A stretch of DNA of 64,000 nt, taken from positions 10,505,458 through 10,569,457 of the forward strand of contig OZ024891.1 of assembly GCA_964017195.1 (NCBI GenBank), read 5' to 3'. Numbering within the stretch: position 1 is the stretch's first letter; every line of letters starts with the position of its first letter. Positions 25,001 to 36,834 of this stretch are shown piece by piece. The notes below the pieces were generated by a model. The model did not search any database. It was given only the letters and a program-made list of their open reading frames with translations, and was not told where the DNA came from. Made by a program: the position numbers and the translations under genes. This DNA is from Siderastrea radians (Eukaryota > Cnidaria > Anthozoa > Scleractinia > Rhizangiidae).

Positions 25001-25122
25001 AAGCCTAGTACAGGCTGTTTTCGGTCTGAATGAAAATCTGAGGTTTCTTTTTCCTTTTTTTTTTTTAGCTTGCATTGGCGGTGGCTGTTTTTGTTATAAG
25101 GAAGAAGTATTTTTCTCATTAA
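13081..25122 (+). CDS. Tetraspanin
   Basis: Seven coding exons join in frame: 13081-13236, 19398-19604, 20302-20376, 21415-21516, 23750-23896, 24502-24585 and 25069-25122, all phase 0 with GT-AG introns, giving 274 residues. The start is fixed by an in-frame TAA directly before the ATG. The layout is a charged N-terminal tail (1-43), TM1 (~45-68), TM2 (83-104), TM3 (122-146, a 75-bp exon as in many tetraspanins), a large extracellular loop (~147-236), TM4 (~241-267) and a short tail RKKYFSH. The loop has the family signature CCG (183-185), PDSCC (206-210), C217 and C231, and a glycosylation site N194-T-T. Tetraspanins organise membrane microdomains with integrins and other receptors. The N-terminal tail is longer than usual (about 43 residues rather than 10-20). 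I cannot name the subfamily. An acceptor-like CAG just upstream suggests a separate 5' UTR exon. Confidence 0.93.
13975..14123. mobile_element. Fold-back MITE in tetraspanin intron 1
   Basis: The ends GCGTGCGTACATCGAGTTAT and the inverse ATAACTCAATGTACGC enclose arms that pair through GGGAAGTTTGGAGAGCAC. This makes a ~150-base hairpin with a short CTCGAG-containing loop. Confidence 0.75.
16834..17930. mobile_element. TTAA-flanked TIR element, ~1.1 kb
   Basis: TTAA (16830-16833) followed by CTCATTA is mirrored by TAATGAG followed by TTAA (17931-17934). Just inside, GCCGGCC-rich blocks occur at both ends. Flanking TTAA is the hallmark of piggyBac-type insertion. The terminal repeat is short and no transposase is present, so the assignment is tentative. 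It lies in tetraspanin intron 1. Confidence 0.45.
19184..19305. mobile_element. Palindromic MITE just upstream of tetraspanin exon 2
   Basis: ACTAAGGCCAATGCCAAAC at the left pairs with GTTTGGCCTTGGCCTAAG at the right, and inner blocks (TCGAACTTTATGTGGGA) also pair. The hairpin is ~120 bases around an AAGCAGTTTTGCTTA core. It sits about 90 bases before an exon, close enough to affect splicing. Confidence 0.7.
19771..20000 (+). repeat. Dispersed SINE-like repeat
   Basis: A block here (with CTGTAGCATGAAGCAACTC, then CCTGGATGGGGTG) matches 63075-63204 in the same order, and an inverse fragment of the family lies at 62965-63050. The copies are diverged but collinear over ~125 bases. No flanking duplication was identified, and the right boundary is a guess. 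Confidence 0.5.
21052..21152. mobile_element. MITE with ACAAAATTTTGG ends, short copy
   Basis: ACAAAATTTTGGATTGATCA on the left and its inverse on the right (AACTCCAAAATTTTGTG) enclose paired GGTAAATTGG blocks. The same family occurs at 28128-28312 with a longer core. It lies in tetraspanin intron 3. Confidence 0.75.
21890..23345 (+). repeat. Minisatellite, ~105-bp unit, about 13 copies, tetraspanin intron 4
   Basis: A unit of 104-108 bases repeats head to tail. Landmarks in each unit are CTGTACAAGGTGGTTCTA, GAGTCTGTGGATGAAATCCT, AAAGTGTGACCATTCAAATG and AAAGCTACTGAGCAGTAC. Units are most alike in the middle (22380-23270) and decay towards both edges, as expected from unequal exchange. It lies wholly in the intron before the CCG exon. 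Short open frames inside it are not genes. Confidence 0.93.
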
Positions 25123-25681
25123 GAATGATGTTCACGTGACTGAACGATTACCTGCATCTGAAGGAAACCAAAGTTGAAATGAAAGCAATCTCTACCAACA
25201 TCACGTGTAGACTGCGAGCAGCCTCTCTTTTCTTCCAGGTAGAAAATTGTGAGAGAGGTTTAGCAAACCTGAGTAAAAGACTCCGTCCACATTAATGCCT
25301 TTTTGTGTATGAAAACGCTTACTTTTAAAATACTTTTGTCGCCTATCGTCTACAATGAGTGTTCATGGAAACGGAAAGCTTCGAAAACAGTCTTAATTAT
25401 GGAGACTCCTGACAAGGCATCGCTTTACTGTGGGTAGACAAAAACGGATTCGTGAGTGGATGTCTCTCTCCGTTTATAAATTCATGTATAATCATTCAGT
25501 GCCATTTAACGAATTTCATCTGCTTTTTGCTTCATTAGTGAGATAACCAATAGCGTTATTATAGTTTGATTTTCAAGTCTAGATGGTCTACATTCTTCCG
25601 GGGTATTCATAAGAATATGGTATAGTTATGACGTAATTTGACTGTATTTAAATTTGATAAGAATACTTTCGCTTTAACATT

Positions 25682-26069
25682 AAAGGGGTCATGTCACGAG
25701 GATTTCGTTATTTTGGGTCAATTCTTTGCTCAATTCACTAGTTAGTGCCTTTACTCGTACACAAAATACTCCTCTAAAACTATGAGGAAGATATCAAATG
25801 AATTTTTTCAAGGAGCGCTAACCATAATAATATTTTTAGTGATTTTTGAAGACATAGTATGAAAACTTGAAAAAATTGGCCCAATTTTTTCAAGTTTCAA
25901 TCCATTTCCATCCTTGCCATCGGTAGCAACTGACGACAGGAAACAGTTTCATTGTCGTAAAATAGTCTTTAGTAACACAGCTAGATCATTATTTTTGGAA
26001 TTCAATTGATGCGAAGACACTTTTGAGCTTTTTAAAAAGATACTAAAATAGCGTGACATAACCCCTTTA
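25682..26069. mobile_element. MITE with AAAGGGGTCATGTCACG ends
   Basis: The left end AAAGGGGTCATGTCACG and the right end CGTGACATAACCCCTTT are inverted copies with one change. The element is ~390 bp and AT-rich, and contains no transposase. Flanking bases suggest TA or TTAA target preference. Confidence 0.8.
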
Positions 26070-26202
26070 AAAATAATTTAGGTAAAAGTGTATTATTAAG
26101 GCAAATGGGTGATATTATTTGAAGGTCCAAATGGAGCCCCCCCCCCCCCTCCCCCACTCCAAGTGTTTTGCAGTGATTAGACATCATAATAGGATATCTG
26201 TT

Positions 26203-26518
26203 CACAGCGGTCAAACGCCAAAAACTACGTCACTTCCGGTCTTTCAGAGCCTTGAAGTTTGAATCAGTTCAGACTTTTACGAAAGCGAAGTTCGAATGAA
26301 AACGATGCATAGAATGCCCCGATAACGCAAATTTCGCACCCATAAAACTTGAGGATGCCAGTTACTTCGTTCTGAACACGTGTTCGATTTAAAAAGCTTA
26401 AGTTTTCAGAAACGGCGTTAAGTTTTGCGGTCAAAGTGAAACTTTCGACATTTGTCTGTATTTTCCTTTGTAAAATTATGACGGGAACTGCGCACGCGTC
26501 GTGCGTTTGACCGCTGTG
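26203..26518 (+). mobile_element. MITE with CACAGCGGTCAAACGC ends, copy B
   Basis: It has the same ends and internal sequence as the element at 1408-1688. It lies immediately before an inverted copy at 26556-26822, so the two form a large inverted pair with a 37-base gap. Confidence 0.85.
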
Positions 26519-26555
26519 TGGGATAACTGTGGTAAACAGCAAGGAGGTACCTTCT

Positions 26556-26822
26556 CAGCGGTCAAACGTATGACGCACGCGCAGTTCCCGCCATAATGTT
26601 GCAAAGAAAAATACAGGCAAATGCAGAAAGTTTAATGTTAACCGGAAACTTAAGCTTTTTACATTGAGTATGTGTTAAATGAAGTACCTGTCATCCACAA
26701 GTTCTATGGGCACGAAGTTTACTTTGTCAGGACCCTTTTCTCGTAAAAGTCTGAGCTGGTGATTCAAACTTCAAGGCTCTCAAAGAGCGGAAGTGGCGTA
26801 GCTTTTTGCTTTTGACCGTTGT
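26556..26822 (-). mobile_element. MITE with CACAGCGGTCAAACGC ends, copy C (inverted)
   Basis: This is the reverse orientation of copy B. It opens with CAGCGGTCAAACG followed by GCGCAGTTCCCGCCATAAT and closes with TTTGACCGTTGT. It is more diverged at its far end than copies A and B. Confidence 0.8.
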
Positions 26823-28127
26823 AAATCTCGAGACGCTGTGTAAAAGTGAAGGAATGAAAATACTAGAATAAGGGACTTTATGCGAGATATACACCCCTTA
26901 AGTTTAAAGTTACAAGAAATTCAGTGAGATGAGGAAAGCTTAGTCTTCTGGCTTGCCTGTGCATGCACCGCACGTTCGACTTTTATTAGGGGTGCTTTTT
27001 TGAAGGACATTTCACCACAACTTAGTTTATGATATTTTTATTACGAATTGTTCTCATCAGAATCGGCGTTATCGTGTTGCTAATTAACAAATAAAGTGTA
27101 CAAAACCGTGTATTTTACTCTTGTAAAACATGGTCTTTAGCAATCTCGTTCCCAGTGTCTCATCTAGGAAGACGTGAGACCCTGGGAACGAAGTTGCGTT
27201 TTTAGCCAATCAGAGCGTGTGCAGAGCGTGTGTGATATATATTTTTTGAAACTTTAGTTGTTTTTTCAGTCAGCACTTCTACGGCCAGATACCAGCCGTG
27301 AGTATTTCAGTGCCCCAGAATACCTTTCTACCCCGGCATATATAGCCACGACATATTCCCTTGCACAGTTATGATGAGGTGGACAGAACGAAACATTAAA
27401 GTAGATACGATCTTGAACCTGTTCCAGTCCCTCAGGTTAACGGGAGTGAAGTGCTTTGAGCGGATAACGAGGGAAGGGGCTGCTTTAGGAGAGGGGCGCT
27501 CCGATTTCATGCAATGCGGGCAACATTCTTTCTTCACGCCTCGTCTTTCCTTTGTTGCCCACGTAGCTTGTTACAGGCGAGGCAGTCGGAAGGTAGTACT
27601 CTGAAACACTTATGTTTGGGATCTGAGCCTATCAAATATGTTTAACTGCTGTTAGTTTTGTATTTACTGGCTTACACAATTTGTCATTAGGCAGACATTA
27701 AAGTTGCCTTAGTCTAGCAGTAGCATGCACTTGTTGTAGACGTTGAGTTAAACTCGTTAGCAAGTTAATGTTGTGGGTTGCTATTAAAATAAATATAACT
27801 TCCGATTAGGAAAAGAACTCGCTGTGAAATCTTCTGTTGGTTTTGAGTGTTTTGACTTGACTCGTGGAAAAAAACTGTAATAGCCATTGACTACCAGGCC
27901 CTTAACAGACAAAATGAATACTAGTAACTTCTGCGCGCAGACAGACGTGTAATTGAATTGATACCAACACAGTTAACCTGCACCATATAGACGACTTATC
28001 CAAGACATCAGTAGAACAGACAAATAGACCAAACTGAGGGTAACGCAAATTAGACTGACAATAAAGCAAGGGGTCAGTATCTGAAGAGACTGTGGTGCCT
28101 CGTCGGTGGGGACGTGAAACAAAGTCT

Positions 28128-28312
28128 TGGATTTATCAACTGAGTTAATAAGGTAAATTGGCCACCGTAAAGAGATTGAAAGCTGACGTTTCGAGCGTTA
28201 GCCCTTCGTCAGAGCGAATCACGAGGGGCTAACGCTCGAAACGTCAGGTTTCAATCTCTTTAAGGTGGCCAATTTACCTTGTCAACTCCGTTGATAAATC
28301 CAAAATTTTGTG
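28128..28312. mobile_element. MITE with ACAAAATTTTGG ends, long copy
   Basis: The ends are GGATTTATCAACTGAGTT and its inverse, with paired GGTAAATTGGCCACC blocks and an inner pair around CTAACGCTCGAAACGTCAG. It is related to 21052-21152. A further half copy (CGGTGGCCAATTTAC) lies at about 28435-28505. Confidence 0.8.
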
Positions 28313-29393
28313 TGGACTGATAATAGACTGATCGAAGCCGCCAATCACAGTCTTTACGACCAATATCATATCGATCACCGCTCAGTTGACCAATCACGTC
28401 AACAACCCAAGACAAAAAATATCACAAACGATACCCTCTGACGAAGGTTGTCCTTCAAAAACGCCAGCTTTTGAATCTCTTCTCGGTGGCCAATTTACAT
28501 CGTATCCACTCACCACACGACTACTCTTACCCAGATAGTTACTGCGACTCCTGACTTCCAACATGGATTTGAATAATGGATTTGTTGTTAGATTCCCCTT
28601 CTTCGATTTCCCATCAATTTCTTTATATTATTAATGTTAAAGACAGTAATAGGTGCCTTAATTGGGTGGCGGGGATTTATTGTTCGGATTTTATGGATGG
28701 GTATTGTCGCGGGCGTAAAAAGCCGGGAGTGACTGTTTTTGTCCCACAGTTCAGTTTTTATTTATCGTGAATCTGGTTTTGCATCTCCCCGGGAAAGGGG
28801 ACTCTCGTCGTATAAAACTCAGACATGTCCCCAGTCACTCCTGGAAAGTCTGGAAAGGGTTGGATGAGAACGTGGAAATTTTGATCGGCAAATCTCGTTT
28901 TTTGGGCGCGGCTCCATCGTCGCCAGTACTTTAACATGGTAGTCTCCTGCGTGGGTTGCGGCCGACTTCAACATGTACTTGAATGACTGAGATGACTAAA
29001 TGACTAAATTTGTTTATTTGTTTATTAAAATGTGATTAAAATGCCACCCCAAACCCTTTTCTCAGTAACCGGTCGAAAACTCGTGGTGCAGTGTAGCAGT
29101 ACCTAACAGTGGAGGATAAATTGCGCAACTTTACAAAATACTTAATTCTAAAAACTATCCTAAGCTAAAGGTATGATACATTACGAATAATTACTTTGTA
29201 ATTGAAAATCTAAAATTTCTACTCCATGTTAACTGGCTACCGTTCAAAAAGGCTCTTATTGAAACCTCCCCATGATTGCCGCCAGCTTTCTGAATCAGAA
29301 TTATGAGAAGACGGTCAGAGGGCATTTATCCCACGAGGCCTAGCGGCCCGACAACATTAGCATCCAGGTCCCCCTTTACTTTACTAATCCAAT

Positions 29394-32300
29394 ATGGCGG
29401 CCAGGAAAGCTACTGTCCTGTTGAACTGCCTTTCGTGTTCTCGGCAAAATAGCAAACTTTTTGGAGTGGTATCAAGAAATTTAGGCATTACAAGAGGAAG
29501 AATTTTGAAGCCGTCTTTGAGGTGAAGTGTTTTAGTGATATTATGTTATGAAGTTCACCTGCACTACTGTACAAAATGGACTCGCGGAAAAAACGGTGAT
29601 AGGAGTCTTTTGACCTTCTCACTGTCTTGAGTGGAGGACGCTTTCTCTTGGATGCCGTTTTTTAAATTAATTAATACTAGCTATTCATACATGTTTCCCG
29701 AAGCAACTGCAGAATACCCCGATACGTAGATACATGTACATGGGCTGCCCACGCTTATGATTAAGACGAGGTATACTACAGAGAGTTTTCCCTTAATTGA
29801 CTTAGGTATATTTTAAAGTGGATATGTGGTTATGAAATGGGTAAAACACCTCTTCTCCAAGTTTTGATTCACCTTTTCATAGAAGTATGTATCTTACAGT
29901 GGGTGCATAGACTTGCAATCAGCTGTGTACATTGTACATGTACAGCTGTATTTCCCTGCTAGCAGAGACCCCTTTTCCTTTGTATTCGCTGAGTTAGCTC
30001 AGCAAAAGCTGTATCCACATACTCACTCTTTGCAAGTACACTTTTCCAGTTGTAAGCTCTTTTTTAGCATATTTCTCCTATAGGCTAAACTACAGAATAC
30101 AGGGCCACTTTTCCTGGTATGCTCCCAGCCCCGTCAAAATGTGCTGGCACCTGGCAATTTTGCCATCTACAGGCAATCATTTGCTGCTTGTTTCACACTG
30201 GAGTTCCCAAGAAATTTCATAGCATACAGAAAGACCCAGTCCTTACTGCCCACATCTTACTGCTTTGCTTTGTTGACTGCTGGGACAAATCATTTTGACA
30301 GGGTTGTGCTCCCAAGCCAGGTCAGTGACTTGTCATGTACTGACAAGGTGCCAAGTCCCTGAAATATAAACCTTTACTCATTCTGTAAAGCACAAATCCT
30401 ACTGATGAGCCACCAAGCTGCTGATGCACTGAAATATATGCTTTCCCCACCTTCTTATGTTAGTCATTGACAAACGACCAAGTCGAATACTGATATGAAT
30501 GTGGTCCTGCATTCTGTGGCTGGAAGGCACTGCTTTATGTGGGCATCATTATCCATCCCTTGGGGGGACCCTAGGATACCACCAGGCAGGGAATTCATGG
30601 CAAAAGCGTCGTAGCATGAAGCATGACCAAACACATTTACTTCTCAGGCAAAATTCCAAACATGCCTGTGGACCTAAACCCACTGAATTAATGTGCAGTA
30701 CATAGAATGTACCCTGCTGTCTCAATGTTGAGGAATAGAAATGCTCAGAAGCTCAAAGTGATAAGACAATATATTTTGATTATAATGTGGACTAAGCATG
30801 CCAAGACATACACCATTGTTCACCTAAATGTAGCTGGTGTTTTGCAGATTATTTCAAGATACAGAGTTTGTGTGTTGTTTTTTGTATTTCTGATACCGTA
30901 AACTGCCGCTTATAAGCCCTGGGCTTATACAATTTCGTAAGGGAAGGTACGTTTTTTCTTGGGGGGGGGGGAGGGCTGGGGCCTCAGAGGGGAGGGTCAT
31001 CAGTGAAAGTGAGCACCAAAAGGGGAGGGCCATACCTCATGTGAGCTATTCAAGGGAGGGTCACACATCTTTTCCAAAATTTTTTAATGAGAATTTTTGT
31101 GATGTTGCTTTCCATTTTTCTTACAGATTAAGTTCAGTCTTTCACCTAGTTTGATTTAATTTGGTGTTTTATTATAGGTACTACATGTAGGTTACATTTC
31201 TACCTGTATATTATGCCATGGCACATAGTTTTTCTCGGAGGACTCGTGTTCTTTTCCTTCCGTATCGAGAAGTACCTGCCTCAGGTATCGTTTCTTCAGC
31301 TTCTTGCTGTTGGCTATCCACTGCCTGATCTCCTGAGCTAGTAGATCCAACAATGCGCTCTACCCAGTGTCGGAAATAAAGGAAATATTTGTTTTTGAGA
31401 GGTAGATTTCGCATGCTAAACAAATAAACCTTTCTGTTAGAATAATCAACAGCAATGCCGGCTAGTCGGAGAAAGAAGCTAGTCGAAGTGTATTTTCCCT
31501 TAGATATTTTATGTTCAAAACTTTTATAATACTCAAATACTTCCATATCCAAACTTCAGCTATAAAACGTAAATATCCCACACTGATTGTTTGCATTTTC
31601 CTTGTTTCAGCGCGCACACATTCAATATCGAGATATATTCATATTCAAACACTTTGCATTCACATGCGAAACGTTCTGAGGTTTCTACAGCATGGAACAT
31701 ACCATGAAGTAGTGAGGGGAGGGTCGTACTTTTGTCAGTCACCTAACGGTGTGGGGTCAGGAGTTTTTTTATTAAAACGCAAGGGAGGGCTAACACTTTT
31801 TTGGGAAAAAAAATATCAAAATTCCCCAGCCCTCCCCCCCCCCCAAGAAAAAACGTACCTTCCATAAGGGGTTTTGGGTGGGCTTTTAAACGTAGGGGCT
31901 TAAAACATTTCGAAATGATCCACAGCAGTGTTGATCAAAATAGGTTTTTAATTTGCCAGTTTTTAATTAACCTTTGAAATGTCATAATAAATCGAATTCA
32001 TTTCACTTTTAGCAACAAAATCAAATTGTAACAACATGAACGTAACCAAAACGTAACAAAACAGAAGCTCAGAGTTTATCTTCGCAGTGTTCTGTGAGAG
32101 TGCTTAATATTAAGGAAACAAGGAAAACTAGAGGGGGGGCCTTATATCCGGGGCCTTATAACCGGATGTATTTTTTTTGTTTACAGGTAGATGGGCCCAT
32201 AACCGGGGGGGCTTATAAGCGGCAGTTTACAGTATATTGTGTCATCGCAGGTGTTTTTGTGGATATAGAAATGAATATTTAACCTGATATAACCTTGGTA

Positions 32301-35300
32301 GCATGTTCGACTCATGTTGTCCAAGGCTTCCTCTACTTTCCGCTACTTGTCACCATCGCTTCCCCCACCCCTCCCCTCTCCACTTCCAACCAAAAAAACA
32401 CTGATTCAGCGTTGCAGGTTTCTTCATGGTCACCTGTTGAAAGCTTACTTTTACCGATACAATTAACTCATATCTATTTACAAGTCCAATAATTCCTCCC
32501 ATAATTTTTTGGTTTGATTTCATTTTTATATTGTAAGCAGAACACAGAGTTGTGCTATGGTTGCAAGGAGTATGTGTTCATCACTTGCTGCATTGTAAGT
32601 ATAATATTTTACATGCCAGTCTTAATTTACAAAGTGCAACTTGATACTGCATGCATTCAGTAGTTCATATAATTGTTCAATAAGATCCAAACTTGCTCAT
32701 TATAGCGGAGCCCGCACGCTAGCGCGTCAGCGGAGCACCATTGCTAAGGAAATTTGGTAACCTATCAAGCTAAGAAATTTTGGTAGTAACGTAATTTAGA
32801 CATGCGACCGTTTGTCCGTCCATCCATACATCCCTCCGTCCGTCCACATCACAGGGTAACCAATATGAAGTGGCATACACTGGATATAACCCTGTGCTGA
32901 ATCCTGTGTTTTTGGCATGAAATCGCATATTGACCCGCATTGTAGCAAAACAAGCAGAGACAACAAAAGTCAATGTTAATGGGAAATAAAGGTTCAAAAG
33001 GATACCGGTACTCAGTTGTCTTTTTGGTGGAAGGCGAAAAGTTCAATTTAGGCGAAAAAAAATTAGGCAAAAAGTTCAAATTTGCCTTGTCAGCTCTGTT
33101 GTGAACTTCAATTGGTTGGCACACGGCTTGAGTTCGCAGCTTTTTGCAGCGGTTTCGACGCCAAATATAGCAGAGCTAGTGTTTTTTGGTTTTTTCTGTC
33201 CACAACCATGGTTTTTACAGCGGTCCGAACACATTTTGCCAGGAAAAACACCAGCATTTTCATTGTTGATAGGCAGCTTGTCATGAAGAAAGAAATGAGT
33301 AGTAAAATTATCATCTGGAGATAACAATAACCGCTCATGGCCTAGTGGACTAAGTGCCTGTTCATGACGCTGACGAGCCGGGTTCGGCCCTCAGCAAGGA
33401 CATGAATTTTTCTTGTTTTTTTTTTCTTAATTCAACGACTTGAATGAGACTATTTTCACAAATTAAAAAAAAAAAGACAAAAAACAAAAAAAGGGGGTGG
33501 GGGCTCCACTTTTAGGCTTGGCTAAATCTCTTTATTAAAATTAAAATTTATTTCACAAACTACATTGTATCTAATAGTTTCCAACACGGGATTTCTTTTG
33601 TTGGGAAGGGGGGGGGGGGGGGGTGTTGTCACGCAGTGTTCCTTTCCAATGGGAGGGTGCATTGTTTGTCAGTGACAACCAAAATGATACTTACATGTAT
33701 CACTCCTTTGAGCTGCTGGAGGCTGTTTTGGCCAATTGCTGATTGTTTTTAATTATGGATTGTTGGAATGTTGTGCAGAAACCCACGCAATCGATGTGAT
33801 GGCAATCAACCATTTAGTAGAGCATTACTCAAAACATGATCAGTGGTGAACTACAGAGTTAAATTTTATTTAAACTGTAGAGTAAAATTGCCCAAAATAG
33901 TCTTCAGAGGTTGGAGAAGCAATAAAGAGACAGAAAATGCACAAGAAGTAACATTTGTTTTCAAATTTTATTTTTAATAGATTTTCTGAGGCTTTTCAAA
34001 GAAAAACTTTCTCTTGTATTTTCGATTGATTTTCAGATTCATACAAATTATTGACTCATACACTGTAAATGTATTACACTTAGAAAAGGTTACCTGTGAA
34101 GCAACAGTTTAAGACCTTGAACATGAATAGTTGGTAGTGAACCAGAGTCTAGCATGTGCATCCCTCTCAGGCTTTTAGCTAGACACTGCAGCGTTATGTG
34201 TAGTATCTGTAGTATCTGAAGTACCTGTAGTACCTGTAGTCTCTGTAGTATCTGTAGTCTCTGTAGTATCCGTAGTAGTTGCAGTATCTGTAGTACGTGT
34301 AGAATCCGTAGTATCCGTAGTAGCTGTAGTATCTGTAGTACCTGTAGTATCTGTAGTCTCTGTATCAAGGTCACAAACTTCCCTGTTCAAGTCCTTTTTA
34401 GTTTTCAAGCTCAAGTTTTGTGTTGTTGTTTTTTTTTTTTGTGTGTGTGTGTGTGTTTAATTATTGAACCCTTTTCTTACCAGACATATTTCAGATAAAG
34501 ATGAAGAGCTGGAAATTCCAAAAGCTGCTGATTCTCACTTAACACCATCAATATTTGACAATGAGCTAGTCAAGTAAGTGGACAGTACTTCAATATGTAC
34601 AAAATATGAATACTATCACATGCACATCACATAGTATGGTGCTGATAAAAACGGTTTCTGTGAAAATTAATTCATTAGTCAAGGATATCGCTTGGATGTT
34701 AATGCAGTGGTAAGGTTCCATGCACCAGTAGGCACATGATGGGATAGATCAGAGGACACTTTTTGATTGGCACTTTACAACAACTGTCGAAAGGCCCGTA
34801 GAATAAAATTTAGGTTTGTAGAACAAGATTTGGGGCTGTAGTAAATTTTTTCACTGTAGCCCTGGCATTTAAGATGGACAGGAATTTCAATTATTATTCT
34901 GCTTTTATCTCTTTAAAACAGCAAATTTGTCAACTGTATGATGTGGGATGGCAAGAAATCGGTATCACAGAAAGTTTTTAAGATGGTAAGAGTTCATTAC
35001 AGATCATTTTGGTGCCTTAACATGTTTGTAAGATTCTGATTAAATACCAGGAAATGATGTAAATAATATTCTAACCTATATCAATGGCAGTCTCCTTAAT
35101 GGCTTTGAATCTTACGAAAGTTTTCTGCTGTTTTATCTTAGGCACTTGAAGATATCAAAACAGAACAGCTTAAAAAGTAAGCTTCTTCTCAAATATTATT
35201 CACCGATATTTAACTCCCTAATTGATAACTTTTGCCTGTATCATCCTTGATAATCCATCAAACATTTCCTTTCAATCACTGCTGGCTTTTAATGCAACAT

Positions 35301-36782
35301 CCTGGAAATTCTACACTGATTAGCTAGGGTGCTGAATAGATCCTGTTTAAGATTCTGTAGGATCCTATTTCGGATCTTATAGGATGTCAATGAATAGAAT
35401 CTTGAACATGATCCTGTAAAAATTTACAGGATTCTGAGTATGGATCCTGTACTGAATACAAAAATGGATTCTTGACATTTAGGATCCTGTGAGGGATTTG
35501 GCGGAATAGAAAGTTCTGTAGGATGTTGTTAAGAATTTCTGCCAGGGATGCAGTGCAACTCAGACGTCTTCCAAGGGAGTGACATCCTCTGGTTTTCAAA
35601 TTTTTGTTGGCAAGTTCAGATTTTCTTGGAATAATTTATCTTTTGACAGAGTGAAGTACGTTCTTCCAAGCAAAATGGCAAATTGTTTTGATTGAGGTTA
35701 TTGCCTATGGAACGACCTAGTTGTCGGGTCAAATAGTTTTGAGTCACTCTGATTTCTGGTATCTTTTAATTGCTGGCTCAGCAACATCGTGAGTGAATTT
35801 GTCAGTCCGCTCTATCCAAAGTGGTGTAACTGTGTCCACTGTACTCGATACGGTTAGTTGAGTTTGGTTTGTTTTTCTTCAGACAAAGAGAAGCTGCTGA
35901 CCCTAACTCAATTCAGACAGATCCACTTCAAATTTTCTTAGAAGCGGTTGAGAATGCTAAGCCAGTTGTCGGAGTCAAAGCTATGAATAGAGGAGGCAAG
36001 ATCTTTCAAGTATGTATGACTGGGTATCCGTGGTTTCACAACATTTTGGGATCTAATAGAAGACTAAAATTTTAATGTTATTTAATTATAGTACCTAAAT
36101 TTTAAATAAAAGAGGCCAGGACATGCCTTCTTTTTCTGTAGGTGATTGGTAGTCCATACGTGAGAGGCACGTTAGAGAATCAACACAATAAAGAATGAAA
36201 AAAACATAAAAAAAGAGTTTTCTATCTTACTTTGAGCCAACATCTCTAATGTGTATTGATGTAGTACACTTCAATTTACCCGAGTAACAATGTATTACTG
36301 TCTTGACTAGGTGTTGTTGTTTTGTTTCGTTTTGTTTTGTGTTTGTTTTTGCGCTAATGGTTAAATAAGTTTTTAATATAAACGTTATTTTTCAGTGGTC
36401 TTACCAATCTAAATCAGCTACAGACAGATAGAAATGCATGTTCAAAGATGCTACGTGTGAAAGCAAACATAACAATAGACACTCAAACAGTCAAGACAAA
36501 TAGGCTAGCAAAAGAGAGACAGACAGAGAGACAGGCAGAAAGACAGACAGACAGTCAGACAGACAGACAGACAGACAGACTGCCCGATAGGCAGATGGAT
36601 AGTCAGAATAGCAATGACAAAGACAAACAGACAGACAGACACTGGGAAACAGATGCAAATACACGTAGACCATCACACAGGCAAATATACAGACTGGTAA
36701 ACGTGCAGACAAACTACTTGTTCATGTAACAGACACCCATTCAAAGACAGGCAGACTGATAGACAGGCAGACTGGCAGTCAT

Positions 36783-36834
<52 letters not shown>

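Larger units (their letters stand above)
25123..29393. other. Intergenic stretch between tetraspanin and MRPS7
   Basis: No exon is supported here. It holds MITEs (25682-26069, 26203-26518, 26556-26822, 28128-28312), a short hairpin at 27145-27193 (CTCGTTCCCAG against CTGGGAACGAAG), and a CCAAT plus TATATATA pair near 27200-27245 followed by overlapping open frames on both strands without recognisable domains. Confidence 0.5.

Noticed and set aside
32557..32594. Internal ATG of MRPS7 exon 2 as the true start
   Set aside because: Would leave almost no targeting sequence, whereas the exon at 29394-29521 joins in phase and gives the expected family length.
33331..33402. Functional tRNA gene
   Set aside because: A- and B-box-like motifs are present but I could not close an acceptor stem or a clear anticodon loop; a SINE head or relic is more likely.
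34090..34414. Thr-Asp-Thr and Leu-Gln-Ile repeat proteins on the minus strand
   Set aside because: Both come from a nine-base tandem repeat in an MRPS7 intron, open in more than one frame only because the period is divisible by three.
36448..36729. Thr-Asp-Arg-Gln repeat frame and its antisense Cys-Leu-Ser frame
   Set aside because: CAGA microsatellite in an MRPS7 intron.
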